The notes beneath the pieces were generated by a model. It was not told the DNA's origin and searched no databases. It saw only the letters and a program-made list of their open reading frames with translations. From Aminobacter carboxidus (GTDB lineage: Bacteria > Pseudomonadota > Alphaproteobacteria > Rhizobiales > Rhizobiaceae), in NCBI RefSeq assembly GCF_014863355.1, contig NZ_JACZEP010000001.1, positions 434,001 to 498,000 on the forward strand: a stretch of 64,000 nt of DNA, read 5' to 3'. Made by a program: the position numbers and the translations under genes. Each line of letters begins with the position of its first letter. The first letter of the stretch is position 1. This document shows positions 59,391 through 64,000 of the stretch, piece by piece.

Positions 59391-60323
59391 TCAGTGCCGC
59401 TCCAGCACCACCACGCAGCGGTCGAGATCGTTTGTCGCCAAATGCGCGTAACGCATCGTCATCGACAGTGTCTGGTGCCCGAGCCACATCTGCACGCGTC
59501 GGATGTCGATGCCGCCCTGGACGAGTCGTGAAGCGCAGGTGTGGCGCAGGATATGCGGCACCACCTGGTCATCGGCGCCCAAGCCGACCTCAGCCTTGGC
59601 TTCGTTCCAGATGGCCCGGAATTGCGGCTGTGTCAGCATGGCGAACGGTCCTTTCGGACGCGGTCCACGCTCAGCCGGCCATTTGGTGGTTTCTCTGGCC
59701 CGCCCTGTCAGGGGAATCGTGCGGCTGCGCCCGGATTTGGTGATCCAGAAGCTGACGCGGGTGTCCTGGATGTCGTTCCAGATCAGCCCGATCGCCTCGC
59801 CGAGGCGGCAGCCGGTGTCGACCAGGAATACCGAAAGACGGTAGGCGTCTTCGCTCTTGGCCTTGATGGCAGCAAAAAGCCTGTCTTCTTCCTCGAGTTC
59901 GAGAAAGCGGATTCGCCCCGCCCGCTCCTTCTGGCGGCGGAACTCGGGCAGGCTATGGATATCTCCCATTTTATAGGCCTTGCGCAGTAGTTTACTCAAA
60001 GCGGCCATCTTTCGATTGATGGTCGCGTTGCTGTTACCGCGTTGGCGCAGGGAGCCTGTCAGGCCGTCGAGCGTCTCTTGGGAAAAAGCACTGAAGCGTT
60101 CGCCAAGTAGAATCTCGTCGATCTCACCAATGAAGGAGCTGACGTTGTATTTGTGCTTACCGTCGTCCCAAAGAATGTCTTTATAAGATATAAAAAGGTC
60201 TATGACCCTGAATGACTTTACTTCTTTAACGCTATTGAAATTGTACGTTACCTTGCAATTCGTCATCAGGGCGGCAGAGTGATGGCCGCTCACAATGTGG
60301 TCCTTTGAAGTTGCTTTCTTCAT
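59391..60323 (-). CDS. Tyrosine recombinase/integrase
   Basis: A 310-residue site-specific recombinase. The catalytic set is complete: Arg in DTGCRLGEAIG, Lys in TKSGRSRTIP, His-X-X-Arg in PHILRHTCASR, His in WLGHQTLSM and the nucleophile Tyr in MTMRYAHLA. The N-terminal half (about residues 30-110) is lower in conservation and would bind arm sites. The start is ATG 60323; a longer frame adds 12 residues. No phage or conjugation genes adjoin it, so the element it belonged to has largely been lost or is very small. The base composition in the first 250 bases of the gene is more AT-rich than the neighbourhood. Confidence 0.9.
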   Translation of the reverse strand: MKKATSKDHIVSGHHSAALMTNCKVTYNFNSVKEVKSFRVIDLFISYKDILWDDGKHKYNVSSFIGEIDEILLGERFSAFSQETLDGLTGSLRQRGNSNATINRKMAALSKLLRKAYKMGDIHSLPEFRRQKERAGRIRFLELEEEDRLFAAIKAKSEDAYRLSVFLVDTGCRLGEAIGLIWNDIQDTRVSFWITKSGRSRTIPLTGRARETTKWPAERGPRPKGPFAMLTQPQFRAIWNEAKAEVGLGADDQVVPHILRHTCASRLVQGGIDIRRVQMWLGHQTLSMTMRYAHLATNDLDRCVVVLERH

Positions 60324-60523
60324 GAAAATTCCGGCAACCCTGCGGCGAAAAGCAGCCAAACGCTACTCTACGACGGGGCAACCGGCAAGCTGACGGTAAA
60401 AGCTTTCGGTTCGTGACGATCAGGGCAGGGGGAAATATCAATCCTGGCCTCAGCACCACGCGCCATACACTGTCGTTGCTCGTCCTCCGTTTGGCTCGAT
60501 ATCCCAGCGCATGCGGCTGGTAG

Positions 60524-60558
60524 AAAAACGGCCCGGGTCTCTTGCGAAACCCGGGCCG
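60524..60558 (-). terminator. Terminator after the first porin gene
   Basis: On the minus strand ACCCGGGCCG-type arms (60529-60538 with 60549-60558) form a strong GC stem followed by TTTTT. Confidence 0.88.
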
Positions 60559-60583
60559 CCTTATGCCTTACGACGTCAGTCGA

Positions 60584-61642
60584 TTAGAACGAGGCGTCGA
60601 GACGGAGGAAGCCGTTGAACGAACCGTCCGTGAAGCTGTCGCCGTCGTCGTAATTGACTGCCAGCTTGGCGTTCAGGTTCTCGACGATCTTGTAGTCGAT
60701 GACCGCACCAATCGACCAATCGTCGTTGCCGACCTCGGTGGTGGTGTTGGTGATGAAGTTGCCGAAGTGGCTGTCAGCAAAGTACTGAGCGCCAGCGCCA
60801 ACAGTCAGGCGGTCGTTGACGGCATACTTCAGGTAGCCACCGACCGACCATTCGTAGCCAGCGTAGAAGTTAGCAAGACCGAACCAGGTAGCACCCGACT
60901 CGTAAGCTGCGAGCAGCTCGAGCGTCAGAGCGTCGGTTGCCTTGATCTTGGCAGTGCCCTTCAGAGCGAACTCCGAGAAGCGATCGTCATAGGCGGCGAA
61001 CAGGTCGACCGAACCCCAGCCCTGAGCGATCGAGACCTTGCCGACAACCAGCGGCACGTAGTCGAAGTTGTTGTCTTCTTCTTCGAGAGCCACCGAAACC
61101 GCGATGCCGTTGCCGGCGTCGAAGGTGTAGCGAATCGAGTTGATGAAGTCGCCGCCGCCGGCATCGAACTCACCCGAAAGGGCACCGTCCCACAGCGTGT
61201 CGTTACGGCCGACCATCAGGCCGCCGAGTTCGAAGAACGCATAACGAATGCCGAAGCTGGAAGCGTCGGAGTACGGACGGTAGCCAGTGACGGTGTTAAG
61301 AACACCAAATTCGCCACCATCGTTGGAAAAGTTCAGTTCAATGAAGCGACGGAACGTGCCGTATTCAGTCTCGGAACGAGCGTCGAGGTTCACACGAGCG
61401 GTGGTTGCCTTGCGCCAACCTTCATCCTGATCGTCGAAGTTGATCTGGTAACGAACGAGGCCGCCGATCTTGAGGCAGGTCTCGGTGCCGGGGATGTAGT
61501 AGAAGCCCGCGCCGTAAACGTCGCAGATGCGGACGTATTCCATGGGTTCCGGCTCAGCGACGACGACAGCGTCGGCCGCACGAGCGCCGGAGACTGCGAG
61601 CAGAGCCGCAGCGGAGCCGAGAAGAAGGCTCTTAATGTTCAT
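60584..61642 (-). CDS. Outer-membrane porin (rhizobial Omp family)
   Basis: A 352-residue porin with a signal peptide (cleavage after SGARA) and a mature barrel starting ADAVVVAEPEPMEYVRICDV and ending in the barrel-closing Phe of GFLRLDASF. The Cys pair in the first 40 mature residues is typical of the family (RICDVYGAGF, TETCLKIGG). It forms a diffusion channel in the outer membrane. ATG 61642 has GGAGG upstream. The first 218 bases including the ribosome-binding region match the second porin perfectly, though on the opposite strand. Confidence 0.93.
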   Translation of the reverse strand: MNIKSLLLGSAAALLAVSGARAADAVVVAEPEPMEYVRICDVYGAGFYYIPGTETCLKIGGLVRYQINFDDQDEGWRKATTARVNLDARSETEYGTFRRFIELNFSNDGGEFGVLNTVTGYRPYSDASSFGIRYAFFELGGLMVGRNDTLWDGALSGEFDAGGGDFINSIRYTFDAGNGIAVSVALEEEDNNFDYVPLVVGKVSIAQGWGSVDLFAAYDDRFSEFALKGTAKIKATDALTLELLAAYESGATWFGLANFYAGYEWSVGGYLKYAVNDRLTVGAGAQYFADSHFGNFITNTTTEVGNDDWSIGAVIDYKIVENLNAKLAVNYDDGDSFTDGSFNGFLRLDASF

Positions 61643-62093
61643 TTTCTGACCTCCAGTCAAAAGTTTCAAAAGAGGGTCTGGGTATTTTTTGCTGAAGGAC
61701 AGCGTTCCCTGCCCCATCCCCGTTTGAAAAAGATGCGCACCGCGCTCCCTCTTCGACCCCGACATTACCCATGAGCCGCCGCGGTTCAACAACCAACGCA
61801 ATCGGCAAGGCCCTCGGAACGCTCTATCGCCGGGCCATGTTGCACAAATGACACGATTTGATGCCCCCTATAAAGAAGTCATTAAGATATGGAGCCATTC
61901 GAGCGCAGCTTTTGTGCCTGGTGCGGACTGGGCTTGAGTTCTCGTGCCGCAGAATCGTGGGTGATCCGATTCCCCAAGAGCTCGGCTTCGCGGACGATTC
62001 GTTCATTGAGATCACCAGGCGACGCTTTTTCCCGCCGATATGTAGAATGACTTGTTGATTGTGCCGCGCCTTTTCTTTATCCAGCGGCGCAAC
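61643..62093. other. Intergenic region between porin 1 and tRNA-Ser
   Basis: Besides 17 bases of the shared porin repeat at the left end, it holds the porin 1 promoter region. A 66-codon plus-strand ORF at 61858-62058 has no protein-like features. I see no other element. Confidence 0.35.
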
Positions 62094-62184
62094 GGAGAGG
62101 TGGCCGAGTGGTCGAAGGCGCTCCCCTGCTAAGGGAGTAGAGGTCAAAAGCTTCTCGTGGGTTCGAATCCCATCCTCTCCGCCA
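62094..62184 (+). tRNA. tRNA-Ser (anticodon GCU)
   Basis: The acceptor arm GGAGAGG (62094-62100) pairs with CCTCTCC (62174-62180), followed by discriminator G and encoded CCA. The anticodon stem-loop is CTCCC-CTGCTAA-GGGAG, giving GCT; there is a long variable arm typical of tRNA-Ser and the T-loop GTTCGAATC is intact. It reads AGC and AGU codons. Confidence 0.97.
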
Positions 62185-62333
62185 GCCCAATTCCATCTCC
62201 TTCCAAAAACCGCTGAACCTCCAGAGATTTCAATCGCTTGCGGCATCGCCGTCGGGCTGCACGAACCGTTTAATCGCGGCTTTGCGTTCTCATTTCTCGA
62301 TCTTCAGTCGCGATTCTGACTGGAGGTCAGAAA

Positions 62334-63311
62334 ATGAACATTAAGAGCCTTCTTCTCGGCTCCGCTGCGGCTCTGCTCGCAGTCTCCGGCGCTCGTGCGG
62401 CCGACGCTGTCGTCGTCGCTGAGCCGGAACCCATGGAATACGTCCGCATCTGCGACGTTTACGGCGCGGGCTTCTACTACATCCCCGGCACCGAGACCTG
62501 CCTCAAGATCGGCGGCCTCGTTCGTTACCAGATCGACTGGACCGACAACGACGACGGCTGGAAGAAGACCACGACGGCTCGTCTGAAGCTCGATGCCCGT
62601 TCGGAGACCGAGTACGGTACGTTCAAGCGTTATATCGAGACCTCGATTTCGAACGCAGGCAGCATGACCCTGCGTTATGCCTACTTCGAACTCGGTGGCC
62701 TGATGATCGGCCGCAACGACACCCTCTTCGACGGTGCGCTGTCGGGCGAGTTCGACAAGGGCGGCGGCGACTTCATCAACCAGATCCGTTACACCTTCGA
62801 CGCCGGCAACGGCATCGCAGTGTCGGTGTCGCTCGAAGAAGCTGACACCAACTACGACTACACCCCGAACGTCGCCGGCAAGGTGTCGATCGCTCAGGGC
62901 TGGGGTAGCGTGGACCTGTTTGCTGCCTACGACGCGACCGCTGAAGAATACGCAGTGAAGGGTGTTGCCAAGTTCAAGGCAACCGACGCCCTCACTCTCG
63001 AGGCCCTGGCAAGCTACAACTCGGGCCTCAGCTTCTACGGCATCGGCTACGAGTGGTCGGTCGGCGGCTACGCCAAGTACCAGGTCAGCGAGAAGCTGGC
63101 GATCGGTGCCGGTGGTCAGTACTTCGGTGACCGCTTCGAAGACGCCGCTCCGGCTGTCGTCCTCGGCAACAACGACTGGGCCATCGGCGCAGTTGTCGAC
63201 TACACGGTCGTCGAGAACCTGACCGCCAAGCTGGCAGTCAACTACAACGACGGCGAAAGCTACGCCGACGGCGCTTTCTCGGGCTTCCTGCGTCTCGACG
63301 CTTCGTTCTAA
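62334..63311 (+). CDS. Outer-membrane porin (second copy, divergent)
   Basis: A 325-residue porin of the same family: signal peptide and the first about 66 residues are encoded by DNA that matches porin 1 exactly, and later barrel strands are similar but shorter (27 residues missing in total). It ends GFLRLDASF like porin 1, so the barrel-closing Phe is conserved. It lies 149 bases downstream of the tRNA-Ser gene and opposite to porin 1. A clear terminator follows. The outer loops, the parts that face phage and antibodies, are where the two copies differ. Confidence 0.93.
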   Translation: MNIKSLLLGSAAALLAVSGARAADAVVVAEPEPMEYVRICDVYGAGFYYIPGTETCLKIGGLVRYQIDWTDNDDGWKKTTTARLKLDARSETEYGTFKRYIETSISNAGSMTLRYAYFELGGLMIGRNDTLFDGALSGEFDKGGGDFINQIRYTFDAGNGIAVSVSLEEADTNYDYTPNVAGKVSIAQGWGSVDLFAAYDATAEEYAVKGVAKFKATDALTLEALASYNSGLSFYGIGYEWSVGGYAKYQVSEKLAIGAGGQYFGDRFEDAAPAVVLGNNDWAIGAVVDYTVVENLTAKLAVNYNDGESYADGAFSGFLRLDASF

Positions 63312-63336
63312 TCAGCTCACAAGCTGATTTAAGGAA

Positions 63337-63364
63337 AACCCGGCGGGCAACCGCCGGGTTTTTT
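63337..63364 (+). terminator. Terminator after the second porin gene
   Basis: AACCCGGCGG, loop GCAA, CCGCCGGGTT, then further Ts to 63364. Confidence 0.9.
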
Positions 63365-63513
63365 GTGCTGTCGTCTTGTATGTCAGACAACGCGGCGCAT
63401 CGCGGCTCTCAAGGCGAGCCGTTAGCAATTTGCCCAATGTGCCTTGCAATCCGTCTGCTGTCGGCAGTCTAGCTGCGAGGCCAGCCCGATCGCTGATCAG
63501 GCCGGCAAGCCGG

Positions 63514-64000
63514 TCAGGCTTTTGCGGAAAAGGCCGTCGCAGTGTCTGCTTCTCGCAGAAAGGCTGCGATCGTCGCCGGCAGGTTTCCCGTCTCCAGAAG
63601 CGGCGCGTGGCCTTGGCCTTCGACGGTGATCGCTTCGAAGCGAGGATGACGCCGGCGCATCTCTTCGAGCGTTTCCGCTGACAGCAGCCGCGAGTTGGCG
63701 CCGCGGATCGTCAGCACCGGCACGGATGCAAGCGCTTCGAACTGCGGCCAGAGATCAGGCAATGGCCGGGTGAGATCCATCGCCAGCACGGTGTTGAGCA
63801 GGGCCGGGTCGTAATCGGCGACCGGCGTGCCCGCCTCGTCGCGATAGATGGCGTGGACGAAGCGGTGCCAGTCGGCATCCGACAACGCCGGAAACGCCTC
63901 GCCATGGACGTCTTTTTGAATCCGGACAGCCTCCGTGAAGTCAGCCGGGCGAGGGGCATTCCCCAGATATGAGCTGATATGGGCAAGGCCTGCCGTCTCG
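63514..64000 (-). CDS. Alpha/beta hydrolase, 5' end outside the window
   Basis: The C-terminal 161 residues of an alpha/beta hydrolase are present. The catalytic His is in EGQGHAPLLE; the acidic residue region is VPVLTIRGANSRLLSAETL. The Ser elbow and N-terminus are beyond 64000. The cap region holds GLAHISSYLGNAP and DVHGEAFPALSDADWHRFV. The substrate is not predictable. It is convergent with the porin gene. Confidence 0.82.
   Translation of the reverse strand, partial: ETAGLAHISSYLGNAPRPADFTEAVRIQKDVHGEAFPALSDADWHRFVHAIYRDEAGTPVADYDPALLNTVLAMDLTRPLPDLWPQFEALASVPVLTIRGANSRLLSAETLEEMRRRHPRFEAITVEGQGHAPLLETGNLPATIAAFLREADTATAFSAKA

Noticed and set aside
61858-62058. 66-codon ORF between porin 1 and the tRNA
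   Set aside because: No ribosome-binding site of quality, no signal peptide and no protein-like pattern.

Overview
The window comes from an alphaproteobacterium of the order Rhizobiales, most like Mesorhizobium or Aminobacter (Phyllobacteriaceae). The evidence is the high GC content, a feuN-feuP-feuQ regulatory set, the linkage degP / response regulator / kinase / glnE / pleC-like kinase as I remember it from Sinorhizobium, the two porins with a rhizobial N-terminus, and a family of palindromic repeats built on a CCCGAAAATCG core. Most of the window is ordinary chromosomal housekeeping DNA; accessory features are small and scattered. I see no prophage, CRISPR array, rRNA operon or large island.

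Layout. 1-5.2 kb: a truncated DUF2336 protein, a tiny conserved protein, DUF1254/DUF1214 proteins, a class A penicillin-binding protein and a holin-like remnant. 5.2-12.3 kb: the feuN-feuP-feuQ signalling set, an outer-membrane lipoprotein and the cytochrome c maturation operon ccmI-ccmE-ccmF-ccmH. 12.4-22.6 kb: degP, a two-component pair, glnE, an EF-hand protein, a broken beta-lactamase-family gene and the pleC-like kinase. 22.8-29.9 kb: pepN, a solitary molybdenum hydroxylase large subunit overlapping an EamA transporter, and a Stealth-family phosphotransferase. 30-45.6 kb: an XRE regulator with a divergent membrane protein, a family 4-like uracil-DNA glycosylase, ETF-ubiquinone oxidoreductase behind a palindromic promoter, an EEP-family protein, a DUF922 protease-like protein, AMP nucleosidase, a glutathione transferase, several small proteins, a branched-chain amino acid binding protein and a 1-Cys peroxiredoxin.

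45.6-53.1 kb is a leucine/isovalerate degradation locus on the minus strand: a TetR regulator, isovaleryl-CoA dehydrogenase, then a VapBC-like toxin-antitoxin pair and one plus-strand orphan gene, then both subunits of methylcrotonyl-CoA carboxylase. The electrons released by isovaleryl-CoA dehydrogenase would reach the quinone pool through ETF and the ETF-QO encoded at 33.1 kb. A 34-bp near-perfect palindrome just upstream of tetR is a likely operator. 53.1-57.6 kb is a compact type I secretion locus: a CAP-domain protein with no signal peptide, followed by its ABC transporter and membrane fusion protein.

57.8-64 kb holds an HisC-like aminotransferase, a cluster of palindromic repeats, a tyrosine recombinase with a decayed copy of its own 3' end, and two divergently oriented porin genes. 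The porins share a perfectly matching 218-bp inverted repeat that flanks a tRNA-Ser(GCU) gene. The window ends inside an alpha/beta hydrolase gene. The accessory features most worth following up are the toxin-antitoxin insertion in the leucine locus, the CAP/type I secretion locus, the tetR palindrome, the porin/tRNA inverted repeat and the integrase with its remnant. None can be called a new system from sequence alone.
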